Source: Fulvia fulva
Taxonomy: Eukaryota > Ascomycota > Dothideomycetes > Mycosphaerellales > Mycosphaerellaceae
Reading direction: 5' to 3'
Assembly (NCBI RefSeq): GCF_020509005.1
Contig: NC_063014.1
Location: forward strand, 3,472,001 to 3,536,000
DNA: 64,000 nt
Of the stretch, positions 1 through 12,959 are shown piece after piece. Under the pieces are notes generated by a model that searched no databases, was not told where the DNA came from, and was given only the letters and a program-made list of their open reading frames with translations. A program made the position numbers and the translations under genes. Position 1 is the stretch's first letter. Every line of letters starts with the position of its first letter.

Positions 1-502
1 TTAAGGTTAGGTTCCCTTATTTAACTCTTCTACCCTCTTCCTCTTACTCGCCTCGAAGTCTTTAAATACGGTATATCCCTCCTACTATTATTAGGGGTAC
101 CTAGCTAGTATAGAGATTCTTACTTATCTCGCTCGTTCTTATACTACTATTCTAGCTAGGTATTAGTTCGAATATACTAGGTGCCTTCTACTATAGTATA
201 TATACCTACTCTCCTTTTTTAGGCATTCCCTTCCCTAGTATAGGCCTATATAGCAAGGGTACCTTAGGGTCTTCTACCTATATTTTAGGGCTATATAACC
301 GTACTATTAGTTCTAGAAGTATTATAGTACCCTATAGCTACTCTAATAGATCTCCGTATCTCTTCTCTCGTAGTTCTAGAATAGCCTATTATCTAGTATC
401 TAGTTAGCTTATTCCGCTATCTCTACCTAGATAATAAGCGATAAATACGTCTTCTCTTAGTCTACTATCTTATATAACTATACCGATATAGTCGAAAGCT
501 CT
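1..502. other. Unassigned RIP-mutated sequence at the window edge
   Basis: This stretch lies 5' of LINE-A copy A1. It is as TA-rich and CA/TG-poor as the transposons around it, so it is probably repetitive. I could not match it to any other element in the window. On the minus strand one frame shows Lys/Arg/Glu-rich runs broken by TAG/TAA, which suggests a mutated coding region, but no domain is recognisable. It is cut by the window edge. It should be Gypsy1 if A1 were a simple insertion into Gypsy1, and it does not resemble the Gypsy1 continuation seen at 25,142 onward. Confidence 0.5.
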
Positions 503-3500
503 TATTAAGGCTATTCTAACGATATAAAAAGTAGGCCACTGCCCCTAGAATTGAGGGAGCTCTACCTTATTCAATCTAGATAGCTTAAAGTTCTCTTCAC
601 CCTATTTCTTTAGCTCTAAACGCCGCGGAGGTACCTAGCTACATTAGGTAACTCCTAGGTAATAGTAGCCTAGGCTACGGTACTAACGGCGCCTACGGCT
701 CTATAGGCGAAGCTCCCCTAAGACAACTAGTAGTAACTTATAGAGGACGTAGAAAGTATAGAAAGTAATAATCAGCTCCTATACCGGTCTCTATAGGTAA
801 TAATCACTTAGCTACGTACGGCGCTTATACTATCGTATTACCGAGGGCAATAAGAAATAAGGACGACGTCCTAGGCGATTAATAAGGCCACCCGGAATTA
901 ACACCCCTATAGCTAGGCATCGGTCGCGGCATCGATACTAGGCCCCCGCCTAACGTACGATATAGTTACGATCCGTATTATAGCAAAGGAAGACTAGGCC
1001 GAAGTTACGAAGCTATCGAATAAGGAGCTCGCCTAACGAATTAACTAACTAGGGGTAGTCGTAGTGAACTAACAGTCTAACGGTACTCTATAGATCTATA
1101 CTAGCTCTACTACTACTAGGAGGCACCTAGAGGCATAGCTATAGTAGGCATCTAAGGTTACGGCATTAGCGAAGGTCTTAACGAAACAATTCACGATCCT
1201 AGTCTACGACATACCTAAGGAGTTTGACCTAACTAACTAGGGTCACCTACGCGCTCTCTAAGAGGACAACCCGGTCACTCTTAACTCTCTAATCTAGAAG
1301 GCGACTTGGCTCTATAGGAAATAGCTAGAAGGCAAGAAGGCCTCGGCGCTAATAGTATAGCTATAAGACGCGAAAGCGGCGGATCTAGCGATAGAACAAG
1401 GCCTAGTCTAGTAATATAGCCTCAAGATAGTAGAAAAGCACTCCTCATCCTTTCGTGTCCTCTAATACTTCAAATACTAACAGTATAGACACCAAACCTA
1501 CACGTGTACAAATAAGTAGGCCTGCTCGAACTGTATAGGAGACTATATATCTAGGGACTATATATCGACTACGAGACGGTACGCGAACTGTCCGGGGTAC
1601 TACCTACAGTATAGTACGGAATGCCTATAGCGGAAACTAGCGAAAAACAAGGCAATCACAAACAGAACCGTCGCCCTAAGATTCTACGGCGACCGTAAGG
1701 CTAGCCTACACCGGAACTAACTAGCGGCGGTCGGGTATAAGCGCCCTAGGGCCGAGAACGATATAAAGGATACGTAACCTAGGGCGTACGGGAGGCCACG
1801 TGCTCTACTAGCTACGGCGAGGGAATCTAACTAGGCCCGGCTCCCCTTTAGTATATAGCCGATAGGCGTAGACTAGGACGTATAGGGTAGTAGGATATAG
1901 GACGATATAGAGGAAATGATTGTCGATACCGATAACTAGCCTCGATACGCTTAGTATTATCTAGTATAACGTCAACTATAGTAAGGATATAGTCTAGAAC
2001 CATTTCCTATACGAGGCGGACCCGCGCGTCTACTACGTCCTTATAATCTAGGAGCTATAGATTAACCCGTACTATAAGAGACTAACGACCTATAAGTTAC
2101 TAGGCTATACGACATGCCTACGAGGCGACGGCAGACCCCGTACGTGCTTCTATATTAGTAAGGACATACTAGAATCCGACTGGGAGGTAGTATACTACGT
2201 AGACGAAGAAGGCGGGGGCGATATTACCTCCCTCTACGTAGGTAGTACCTAGATATATAACCTATATATATAACCGCTAGCCTCGAGGTCTAGCCGCGAC
2301 CTAGGGGTCTATAGACACCTAGATAGTGCGCTTAAGAGACAAGGGTGCTATATCGTAGTAGGAGACTTCAATATATACTACCCTTCCTAGGAAAGCCTTA
2401 TATAGCCGCACCCTATAGCCGACGAAGTACTCGACTTAATAGCGAGCAACGTAATTGCCCTTAATACCCCGAAGGACCTAGGCACCTAGAAGAGAGGGGG
2501 ACTCTAAGGCACGATCGACCTCTCCTAGATCTTAGATAGCTACTACTATACGGTAACCTACTATAGGATCGAATATAAACTCGAGGCGTCGTTAGACTAT
2601 ATACTAGTTAGGACCTCTATTACGATATAGATATAACGTATACTAGCGAGAACCTCTAAGCCAAACTAGTGAAAGGCCTACTAGGCTAATATCTAGGCGT
2701 ACCTTAATAACTCTAAGAGGCTAGTCTAGATCGCGTAGTAGCAATACAACAGTAAAGACGAGATAGACGAAGCAGTCTAGGGGTTAATAGACGAAAAAAG
2801 AAAAGCGACCTTACTTTACGTTCCGCTTGCCTAACTAACGACATAGTCTAAACTATACTAGACGCCGGAGTATACTACGGTAGTAAGAGAAGCAAGGAGA
2901 GCCCGCCGGGTGTAGACGAGCAGCTATAGCGAGGAGGCCTAGAACGTATATAGAGAGGCATACTAATAGAAGAAAGCTATAATACGAAGGGAGAAAGTAG
3001 TCGGCTAGAGGGCTATAGTAGAAGAAATCGCCGGCAAGCTAGAGAGGATGTAGAAGCTAGCGAAATGGGCCCGACAGGACCCTATATAGGGCCCCTCCTT
3101 CTCTATCCTAGCGCTATAATCGCCTAGTGGCCCGGTTAGCGACCCCGAGGCTAAGGCGCGTCTACTAGCTAGTAAGTTCTTCCCGCCCCTAGTCGAGGCT
3201 AATCTAAGCGACATAAACAGCTCTACTCCCCTAGCCCCTAGTATTGCGGTCTAATAGGAGGTGTCCGAGGGAGAAGTTGCCGCTATACTAAGGAAGTTGC
3301 CGGCGAAGAAAGCCCCGGGGCCGGATAGGATCCCAAACGAGCTACTAAAGAAGTGTAGAGATCAACTAGCCCTAGTAGTTATAGCGATCTTTAACGCCTG
3401 CCTATAGACCGGATACTACCCGATAGCTTTTAAACAATCGACGATAGTGGTCCTACGTAAGCCGTAGAAGGAAGACTATACGTAGGTGAAGTCGTACCGC

Positions 3501-5414
3501 CTAATTACGCTCCTTAACACTCTTAGGAAGGCGCTTAAGAAGCTAGTTATAACGAGACTCTCCGAGGCGGTAGAGGAACACTCCCTACTCCCGGACACCT
3601 AGATAGGTACGCGCCTATAGCGATCGACGCTATCCGCGATAGAACTTATCACCTCTTAGGTAAAGGCTATCTAGTATAAGAATAGGGACAAGGTGGCTTC
3701 CTTACTTAGCCTAGATATATCGGGAGCCTTCGACTACGTGTTATACCCGCGGCTACTCTATATCCTAAGGTCGAAAGGACTCCCTAAGTAGCTTATCAAC
3801 TTCGTACGGTCCTACCTCTAAAACCGTAGTACGTCGATCCTAGTCAGCTAGTATAGAAGCCTATTTTAGGTAGTCTATACTAGAATCCCGTAAGGCTTAA
3901 CGCTAGTACCTATCCTATTCCTCTTCTTTATAGCGACGCTACTCCTAGCCCTAGAATCCTAGAACACCGCTACGAGCGGCTTCGTAGACGATACGAATAT
4001 CCTAGCGTAGTCTTCCTCGACTAAGGAGAACTATAGGCTATTAGAAGAGAAGTATAAGATCTACGAGGACTAGGCTAGGAGGCACGGGGCTCGGTTTACC
4101 CTAGAAAAGTACAATCTAATACACTTTACGCGCCTACTACAGTTCTATAATATATAAGCTTCTATCTAGATATAGGGGTATACGACTAACCCGGTAAATT
4201 AGCTTAGGATCCTCGGACTATAGGTAGACCCGGCGCTACGGTAGAGGAAGTACGTTTAGGCAATATTACGGAAAGCTAAACAGAATATAGTATTATACTA
4301 GAGCCTTACTACGTCTATATAGGGGGCGGACTTCCGGTAGTCACGACTTCTATATACGGCTATTATACGGCTAGTCCTTACCTATAGTAGCTAAGTATAG
4401 TCCTTAGGCGAGAGGGCCTACCTATCGAAGGGACTCGTCGCGCCGCTAGCGAAGATCTAAAACCAATGCCTAAGGAAGGTCACCGGGGTATATAAGTCGA
4501 TACTAACGAGGATGCTTAAGTACGAGACCGCTATACCGCCGATCGACCTATATATCTAGGGACTACGGACCTCCTACTTAGGCAAGTCGGTATAGTACCT
4601 AGTATAGAAGGTCATCGCTAGTATAGTCGTAAGGGCCCGCGAATTAGTACTAGCGTATAAGGGTATTCGACCCGGAAACGAGCCGAACTACCGGGTAAGG
4701 GACGAATAGCTAGTAATATAATAGGAAGGTAAGAAATCGTTTGTCGAGCAACTATAGAAAGAGAGGTAGAACAACTAGGTTATAGGGCATAGTAGACGCC
4801 CTTAGCTAGCGGGACAACCTAAGGAATAGTTAGCTACGAAATCCGCGGTTAAGTACCCCCCGAAGCTTATCTACTACCGCCTTACGAGGGTATAGAGTAG
4901 TATAGTAACCTAACTACGAAGCGAACACATCGGCCTCTAGGGGTAACTATTATAGAGGAAGGTTCTAGGATACACAAATACTAGCTACCTCTACGGCTAT
5001 TGCTCCTAGAACGTACGGTACGTACTCCTCGTCTATCCGAGGTAGTCGCTAGGAAGGGGGGAGTAGATAGTAAAGGCGAGGAACCGGACGATTAGGGCAC
5101 TTCTTAACAACGCTAAGGACCTACGGCGTATTACGAACTAGATACTAGAGAAGGGCTAGCTAGAATAGTACCGCCTAGTAGGAGTAGTATAGGAAGAGAG
5201 GATACGACGTAGCGCGACGAGACCGGCTAGGAGCGGGGGCTAACGGGGTAGTGATATAGACTACGTACGTTTAGAGGGAAAGCTAATCTAGATAAGGAGT
5301 AGTCGGGGGCGGGAAGGGTTTTCACCTATTCGGGTTTCCCTTTGTACTTAACAATAGATATATACCTATATAGGCCGGATAGGGTCCTAGAACAGGGGAA
5401 TGACAAATCTATCT
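503..5414 (+). mobile_element. LINE-A copy A1, near full-length Tad1-like non-LTR retrotransposon, RIP-inactivated
   Basis: A 4.9-kb element with two former ORFs. ORF1 (about 600-1,910) has Cys/His spacing of zinc knuckles at about 1,470-1,630. ORF2 holds an APE-type endonuclease, then a reverse transcriptase and a C-terminal Cys-rich block. The 3' end is not poly(A) but a short ATCT repeat (5,405-5,414), shared by the other copies. The 5' end is set by comparison with A4, A5 and A6. All frames carry many TAG/TAA codons where Gln or Trp is expected. The 3' end abuts Gypsy1 at the same base as A6; the 5' end abuts unrelated sequence, so no target duplication is seen. Confidence 0.9.
1940..5260 (+). 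pseudogene. LINE-A ORF2 remnant: endonuclease and reverse transcriptase
   Basis: Reading the plus strand through stops gives an endonuclease motif VGDFN at about 2,357-2,371, the RT block KAPGPD..IPNELLKK at about 3,310-3,355, the block LDISGAFD at about 3,709-3,735 and the catalytic FVDDTNILA at 3,981-4,007. A terminal Cys/His block with YGYC and VRYVLL follows near 4,990-5,040. This order is that of Tad1-clade LINE ORF2. I did not find an RNase H domain between the RT and the terminal block. Stops fall at former Trp and Gln codons, as RIP predicts. It cannot make a working protein. Confidence 0.88.
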
Positions 5415-7374
5415 AGTATAGGTAAGTCTAAGTCGAACTTAGAGAACCTTAGATTACGGCTAGTATTAGTATAGAACGGCGAGACGCCTATTATTACTAA
5501 CACTATATTATTTACTATAAACTTAGCTAATAGAGTCTAATCTAGCTAGTCGTCCTAGGTATAGTTAATAAAGATACGTAGATATTACTCTATTACTTTG
5601 TTCGTGTTCTCCGACTATCTATCTATTTCTAGGTAGAACGACGAAGATAGCTTTCGACTAATACTAAGTAGCGCGTATATCCTACGCTAGAATATAGAAA
5701 CCTATTACGTACTACGATCCGAGACAATAGACTTCGGGAGCCTATATCTACTAAACACGTACTTAAGGAATACTAGTACAAATTACTCTACTATTATCGA
5801 GGTAATAGGAATGATATATCGCTCCTTAGTTAGGCGGTATATAACGGTTATAATATTCTCGTACGTTTGTCCGTCGACTACGCTTATTCCCTTCGGTAGT
5901 TTGACTACGAAGTTATTAGAGATATCCTCCTAAGCGCTAAATAGTACTAGTAGCGGTCTTAATAGCCCTAGGTACTAGATACTAGTGTTCTTGTTCGTAC
6001 GGTAAGCGCGGTAGGCACGTATATAGCTCTTAATAAATCATACGATACCTAGCTAGGTATAGTTACGAGCTACTAATTTATACGTCTTCTCGTCCCCTAA
6101 GTGACTAGCTACTATATAGTCGTAGAAAGACTATATAATACGAGTACGTACCGGGATTTCACCTTTATCTAGATTGTCTTCTAACTCCGGAGGAACGAAT
6201 AGGCTATAACTACTATATATATTCTTAATATATATTATACCTCCGACTAGGACTATATAACGGTTATCGATACGGTGCTTCCTTAGTAAGGTATATAGAT
6301 CATCTCGTTCTAGCTATTAAACGGCTTCCTTAGCCTCTAGTTACGTATAGAGTCCTCGAATAGCGGTCGTAAGCGGGGTTATAACGTTATTAGTATATAC
6401 CGACAACGCTCTAGTAGACGATAGGTTTAGAATACGATCTAGGCCTAGTAATACCTAATGCTACTATTAGTTTCGTAGATTATCTAGGTCTCTAGGCTTC
6501 GGTAAGTCCTATAAACGTCGGGTTAAACTATCTAGCTTAGTACCTTAAACTCCTAGCCTATAGACGATCTTAAAGAAGAACTATAAGAGAAACTCGGCCT
6601 AGCGAGCTTATCTACGGTTCAATTACTTCGTACTTATAAACTTTTCGAGGTTCTTATAATCGGAGTATATAAGCGTCGGCTTGTCCTTAGATTCCGGGTC
6701 TAGTAGATTCTTATAATCGTCGGTACTATATTCGTTAATAGTTAGCTCCGGTCGCTATTCCTCGAAAGCTTATATAATAGCTAGGAGCTCCTTATCGTAG
6801 ATATCGTAGTTATATTACTAGGGATCTATCTTCTTAGATATATAAGCGATAGGATATAACACTCCTCGCTCGTTACGTTATAAGAGTACTACTACTATTA
6901 CGTAATCTAAGGCATATATTTCTAGAATAGTCTCTCGCCCTAGGCAGAAGTACTTTAAGGTAGGCGTATCGATAGATGCTTACTTTGAGACCTCGAACGC
7001 TTATTAATATACTAGAGACTAGTCCTATAGGACATTCTTCCTCGTAAGCTTCGTTATAGGCAAGTAGATCTTACTAAAATCCTTAATAAACCTACGGTAG
7101 AAGTTAGTAAACCCTATAAACAACAAGATATTAGTAATATTTGCGGGTATAGGCTATTTCTTAACGTATTCAATCTTAGCTAGGTCTATCTTAATGCCCT
7201 TATTTATGATAATAACACCTAGATAAGTAGTCTCGTATCTAAAGAACTTATTTTTATTAATATCTAACTAGAGCCCGGCGGTATCTAGCTTTCGTAGAAC
7301 CTTTATAATATATTAGACATACTCTTCTCTTGTCTTACTAAAGACATATACGTTATTAAGGTAATATAACACGA
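5415..7374 (-). mobile_element. Gypsy1 fragment (left-arm copy), RT end, RNase H, integrase
   Basis: Minus-strand Ty3/gypsy pol remnant that mirrors 49,637-51,596. Reading the minus strand through stops gives the end of the RT, the RNase H region with DKELLAII, and integrase. It is cut on its 3' side by LINE-A A1 at 5,414 and on its 5' side by the Gypsy2 LTR at 7,375, preceded by the 5-bp cacga (complement tcgtg). No LTR of this family is visible. Dense TA and in-frame stops mark it as RIP-mutated. Confidence 0.85.
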
Positions 7375-7558
7375 TGTTATAGGCAGCCCGCGACCCCTTA
7401 CTATAGCTACGTCGGCCCGGGTAAACCGCGGACCTTCCGTATCGGGTTAGCGCGGCTTAGCTTTACTTTATAACTTCGCCGCGCCTCGCGCTCCTCTTTC
7501 GTAGCTTCGTAGAACAACAACTCTCTTATTCGGACCCTATAGTACGCGCGCCCTTATG
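7375..7558 (+). repeat. Gypsy2 LTR (left-arm copy)
   Basis: A 184-bp LTR matching those at 49,453-49,636 and 44,459-44,642 in reverse, and the Gypsy2b LTRs at 10,414-10,597 and 17,560-17,746 with more differences. It starts TG and ends near cccttatg, where other copies have cccttata. Confidence 0.85.
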
Positions 7559-9191
7559 GTTTGTTCTACTACCCTACCTAGATCGCGGATCTAGGTAAGG
7601 GACGCGTAATAATAGGAATAGATAGAACTATAGAACTCGAAGAACGCGTAGAGTCGTATTAGAATATAGAATACGACAAGGCGTATAGCGCGTAAGTACC
7701 TAGAGAACGTAACGCGGCGACATTATTAGTAGGTAGTCGCCCGCTCGTAGATAGTTAGGAAATAGGTATCGTTACGCCTCCCCTAAACCTAGACAATATA
7801 ACTTTATAGACAAACGGCGGTATACTACCGCTACTAAAGCCTAAGGGCAAAGGTAGGTAGCGTATATCTCTTTTCCCCGACCTCTCCTCTTTTCCTCGGA
7901 GTTAGATATAGGACGATAACCGGCGGGTTATAGTAGATACCGGTGTCGCGCTATAATAGGAAATTAATAAAGCTTACTAGAAAGCCTTCGAGCGAGAAGA
8001 AGGTAGTAAGATTGACTTTATAGAATTGTTCGAGTTCAAGCTCGAAGAGAACCTAGGCGGCGACCTAGACGAGGTATACCTATTACTCGACGAGGTAGAG
8101 CACATTCTTATATCCGAATACTAGAATGTTATACTAGACAAACTTACGACCCTCGTATCCTAGTAGCCGGAGACCACCTACGACTTCGTGCTATAGGTAG
8201 TAAATATAGCGATTACTAATAGTAGATAACTCGATATAATAGAGCGAGCTAATAACCTCTAGAACACCTAGTACACTATACTATATACTAAGTATAACCG
8301 TATCTATAAGATACTACGAAGCGAGGGGGCTATAATATAGAAGATGGCCGTAGACCTAAAGAGTAAGAAGGATTATAACCTAGTAAAGTTATAAGGGGTA
8401 GAGAAGAAGTATAGGGAGGCTAATAACCTATATAAGCAATTTAGCGAGATTTACGCAAAGGAGAAGAAGAAGGTATAGGATACTAAAGCTAAGAACTAGG
8501 CTCTATAGAAGGAGGTTAACGATCTAAAGACTCGAGTCTAAGCTACTAAAGACACTATATAGAATAGAGGTAGGGGCCGCTCTAGTCGCCGACCCTCCTA
8601 TTTACTTCCGCGCGAGACTTTACTCGAGTAGCTAATACATAAGTACCGTAAAGCTACTAGTAGAGGCGGTAGCGGCGGAGGCGGTAGTAACGATAATAAT
8701 AACGGTAATAGTAATAACGACCGAGGACGTAATAGAAACCGTCTACGACCTAATAATAATAACGGTCGCGACTCTCGAGCGCGTAACACCCGTATATAGA
8801 CTCTCCTAACCGAACTTTCAGAACGCCTATTTACTATTAACCGTACTCTAATACGCGGTATCGAGGTTAGTAAGGGCGTGCCTAACCCGAAGCACTTTAA
8901 GAACGATAACGACCCTAACTTCGACAGTTAGTATAGTAGCGTACTTCTTAAGCTAACTATAACTACTTTCCGCTCTAAGGTAGAAGGCCTACGTTTTATA
9001 TATAGATAGATATAGGGTGACCCTTAGAGAAGTATTAAGCCGAGGATCCCCGTGTCTAGATAACAATTATTTAACGAGTTCAAGACTAGTAAAGAACTAC
9101 TAGATTAGATAATGCGCTAGTACGGTACCCGTAACGAAGGAACTAAGGCTATAGTTAATATCGCTACCTATAAGTAGGAGTAGGGCGAGAC
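7375..9191 (+). mobile_element. Gypsy2 5' fragment (left-arm copy): LTR and gag
   Basis: It begins with a 184-bp LTR (7,375-7,558, starting tgttataggc), followed by a leader and a gag-like region rich in Lys/Glu codons that aligns base for base with 47,820-49,636 read in reverse. It stops abruptly inside gag at 9,191, where LINE-A A2 begins. The two sequences share GAC at the joint. Pol is absent. The same element is continuous past this point in the right arm, so the break here is secondary. Confidence 0.85.
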
Positions 9192-10267
9192 AGTTCGCGT
9201 ACCGTCTCGTAGCTAATATATAGTCCCTAGATATATAGTCTCCTATATAGTTCGAGTAGGCCTACTTATTAGTATACGTATAGGTTTGGTGTCTATACTA
9301 TTAGCATTTAAAGCATTAGAGGACACGAAAGGATAAGGAGTACTTTTCGACTATCTTAAGGCTATATTACTAGATTAGGCCTTGTTCTATTACTAGATCC
9401 GCCGCTTTTACGTCTTCTAGCTATACGATTAGCGCCGAGGCCTTCTTACCTTCTAGCCATTTCCTATAGAGCTAAGTCGCCTTCTAGATTAGAGAGTTAA
9501 GAGTAACCGGGTTGTCCTCTTAGAGAGTACGTAGGTAACCTTAGTTAGTTAGGTCGAACTCTTTAGGTATATCATAGACTAGAATCGTAAATTGCTTCGT
9601 TAAGACCTTCGCTATTACCGTAACCTTAGATACCTATTATAGCTATACCTTTAGGTACCTCCTAGTAGTAGTAGAGCTAGTATAGATCTATAGAGTACCG
9701 TTAGACTATTAGTTTTCTACGCCCCCCCTAGTTAATTAATTCGTTAGGCGAGCTCCTTATTTAATAGCTTCGTAACTTCGGCCTAGTCTTCCTTTACTAT
9801 AATATAGATCGTAACTATATCGTATGTTAGGCGGGGGCCTAGTATTAATACCGCGACCGATACCTAGCTATAGGGGTGTAAATTTCGGGTAGCCTTATTA
9901 ATCGGCTAAGACGTCGTCCTGATTTCTTATTGCCCTCGGTAGTACGATAGTACTAGCGCCGTACGTAGCTAAGTAATTATTACCTATAGAGACCGGTATA
10001 GGAGCTAATCGTTAGTTTCTATACTTTTTACATCCTCTATAAGTTGCTACTAGTTATCTTAGGGGAGCTTCGCCTATAGAGCCGTAGGCGCCGGTAGTAC
10101 CGTAGCCTAGGCTACTATTACCTAGGAGTTACCTAATATAGCTAGGCATCTCCGCGGCGTTTAGAGCTAAAGAAATAGGGTAAAGAGAACTTTAAGCTAT
10201 CCAAATTAAATAAGGTAGAACTCCCTTAATTCTAGGGGTAGTAGCCTACTTTATAGATCGTTAGAAT
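9189..10267 (-). mobile_element. LINE-A copy A2, 5'-end fragment only
   Basis: It aligns to the ORF1 end of LINE-A on the minus strand (compare 55,416-56,500) and stops about 10 bases short of the family 5' end. The 3' four-fifths of the element is missing, which is the opposite of ordinary LINE 5' truncation. The joint with Gypsy2 gag at 9,189-9,191 shares three bases, so deletion or end joining after insertion is more likely than retrotransposition. It shares variants with A6 rather than with A1, A4 or A5. Confidence 0.82.
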
Positions 10268-10408
10268 CTATATAATCTATATATAAGGGAGCCGTTCTTA
10301 ATAGAGGGCAAATAACGAAGTTGTTAGATAGGAGCTATAAATAGTGCTAGTAATAGGGAGACTAAGGTTCTTATATAAGGTAGCGTAGAGTAATAGATAA
10401 ATAAGAAT
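10268..10408. other. Unassigned flank of Gypsy2b (left side)
   Basis: Short AT-rich stretch between LINE-A A2 and the target duplication of Gypsy2b. Together with 17,752-18,026 it formed one sequence before Gypsy2b entered. It has no visible coding motif. Confidence 0.5.
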
Positions 10409-10413
10409 TAACT

Positions 10414-10597
10414 TATTATAGGCGACCCGCGCTACTTTACTACCGAAGCGTCGGCCCGGCTAAACCGCGGACCTTCCGTATCGGGTTAGCGCGGCTTAGC
10501 GCTTCCTTATAAGCCCGCCGCGCCTCGCGCTCCTCTTTCGTAGCTTCGTAGAACAACAACTATCTCAATCAGACTCTATAGTACGCGCGCCCTTATA
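10414..10597 (+). repeat. 5' LTR of Gypsy2b
   Basis: 184 bp, from tattataggc to cccttata, directly after target duplication taact. It differs from the 3' LTR by a few transitions and one missing AAC unit. Confidence 0.92.
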
Positions 10598-10689
10598 GTT
10601 TGTTCTACTACCCTACCTAGATTACGGATTTAGGTAAGGGACGCGTAACAATAGGACAGAACTCGAATCGCGAGAGCGCGATACCCTAG

Positions 10690-12870
10690 AACACGGTAAG
10701 GCGTATTACGCGTAGATGCCTAGAGAGCGTAACGCGGCGACATTATTAGTAGGTAGTCCCGCGTTAGTAAACAGTTAGGATATAGGCATCGTTACGCCTC
10801 CCCCGAACAACCTAGACAATATGACCTTATAGATAGATAGCGGCATACCGCTACCCTAGAAGCCTAATTAGAAGGGCAAAGGCAAGTAGCAACGTACCTC
10901 TCTTTTCCCCGACCTCTCCTCTTTTCCTTAGAGTTAGACATAGGACGATAACCGGCGTGTTATAGTTAACACCGGTGTCGCGTTATAGTAAGAGATTGAC
11001 GAAGTATACTAGAAGGCTGTCGACCGAGTAGTAGCTAGCGAGATTAACTTTATAGAACTGTTCGAGTTCAAGCTCGAAGAGAACCCTAACGACCCCGACA
11101 AACTAGACGAGGTATATCTATTACTCGACGAGGCAGAGTATATCCTCGTATCCGAATACTAGAATGTCGATCTAGACAAACTCGCGAACCTCGCTTCCTA
11201 ATACCTAAAGACTACCTACGATTTAGTACTATAGGTAGTCAATACTATAATTACTAAAGGCTAGTAACTCGATATAATAGAGCGAGCTAATACCGTCTAG
11301 AACGACTAGTATACTACGCTATATACCGAGTACGACCGCATCTATAAGATGCTATAAAGCGAAGAGGCTATAACGTAGAGAATGGCCGCGGACCTTAAGA
11401 GCAAGAAGGATTACGACCTAGCCAAGTTATAAGAGGTAGAGAAGAAGTATAAGGAAGCTAATAACTTATATAAGTAGTTTAGTAAGATCTACGAGAAAGA
11501 GAAGAAGAAGGCATAGGATACCGAGGTAAAGAAGTAGGACGCTAAAGTAAAAAACCTGGCCCTATAGAAGGAGATCGATAACTTAAAGGCTCGACTCGAA
11601 GCTATAGGCACTATATAGAACGAAGGAGGCAATCGAGGCCGATCTGGTCGCCGACCCTCTCGTTCCCGCCTACGTAAGACTTCACTCAAGTAGCTAATAC
11701 GTAAGTACCGCGAAGCTACTAGTAGAGACGGGGGTAGTAGTAGTAGAGATAACGATAATAATAGTAATAGCGGAAGACGTAATAACCGCCGCGATAATCG
11801 CCTACGCCTAGATAACCGCGACTCGAGACCACGTTCTAGTCGTATATAGACACTACTTACGGACCTATCTAAACGCCTATTTACTATCGACCGCACCCTA
11901 ACTCGCGGCATAGAGATTAGGAAAGGCGTGCTAGATCCTAGACACTTTAAGAGCGATAACGATCCGAATTTCGATAGCTAGTATAGTAGCGTACTCCTAA
12001 AGTTAACTATAGCCACTTTCCGTATAGAAGTAGATAATCTACGCTCCGTATACGGATAGACCTAAGGAGATCCCTAGCGAAGCATTAAGCCGAGGATCCC
12101 TATACTAGGGCAATAGTCCTTTAATAAGTTTAAGACGGGCGAAGAACTATTAGATTAGATAACACGCTAGTATAGCACCCGTAACGAAGGAACTAAGGCT
12201 ATAGTTAACATCGCTACCTATAAGTAAGAGCAGGGCGAGACCTTCGTAGCCTTCTACGCTCGCTATTCGAAGCTACGTGCCTAGATAGAATAGAGCGATA
12301 AGACCGAGCTTATACTATTCCGTAACCGACTAAACCGTAAGTACTTTATTAAGACCTTTAGTGGCCGCGAAGTCGACCGTCGACTATATAATATATAGGA
12401 CGTTATCGAAGAGTACACTACCCTAGACGAGAGCTTCTACGAAACAGACCGCCTATACCCGTAGAAGGAGCGTCCTCGTAGTAACGGTAACGGCGGCCAG
12501 AACAACTAGAATAGCTTAGTAGCTACTAGTACCGCTATAGGCGTAGTAGGTGCCGTAGTCTAGCGTCCTCCGTAATACGCCGGTACTAAGAAGAAGGAAG
12601 ATCTACCCGTTCAATTGTAGAATCTACTATAGCTTAACCGTAAGTAGCGCGAAGAACTTAAGAAGTAAGGTAAGTACTACCGCTACCGTATAGGCTCGTA
12701 TATATCGACTAACCCCGAGTGCCCGATATACGGTTACGATAGCGACTATCGCCTACCGCGACTACGAAATAACGCGAACGCTAACCCGAACCTTAGCTCC
12801 CTTACTACAGACCTATAGTAATAGGGAAATGGCACGACCGCTACCTAAGCGTAGTAGATAGCGGTCAATC
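10690..12870 (+). pseudogene. Gypsy2b gag remnant
   Basis: Reading through stops gives a long Lys/Glu/Arg-rich region (about 11,340-11,620), a central capsid-like part with repeated aromatic and charged residues (12,240-12,450), and a Cys-containing segment near 12,680-12,760 (ECPIYGYDS) that may be a degraded zinc knuckle. The same region is present in the other Gypsy2 copies. The long minus-strand open frame at 11,489-11,911 is an antisense artefact of this biased sequence. Function would be particle formation; here it is broken by many stops. Confidence 0.75.
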
Positions 12871-12959
12871 GAACTTCCTAGGTCAGAAAGAGCATAAGAT
12901 TAAGAGACATAGAATGTAAGAGGCGGACTATAGTAAGGGCGAGCTAAGATTATTAGCTT

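Noticed and set aside
3005..3214. A 69-codon minus-strand open frame conserved at 33,193-33,402 and 40,680-40,889
   Set aside because: It is antisense to the LINE-A ORF2 linker and RT start and recurs only because LINE-A recurs. A6 has lost it. Stops are scarce there by chance of codon composition.
8598..8789. A 63-codon Leu/Pro/Arg-rich frame, mirrored at 48,222-48,413
   Set aside because: It is antisense to Asn/Gly-rich gag codons of Gypsy2; its conservation follows from the inverted duplication.
11489..11911. A 140-codon Arg/Leu/Ser-rich minus-strand frame
   Set aside because: Antisense to the Lys/Glu-rich gag of Gypsy2b. The composition mirrors the sense strand and there is no domain.
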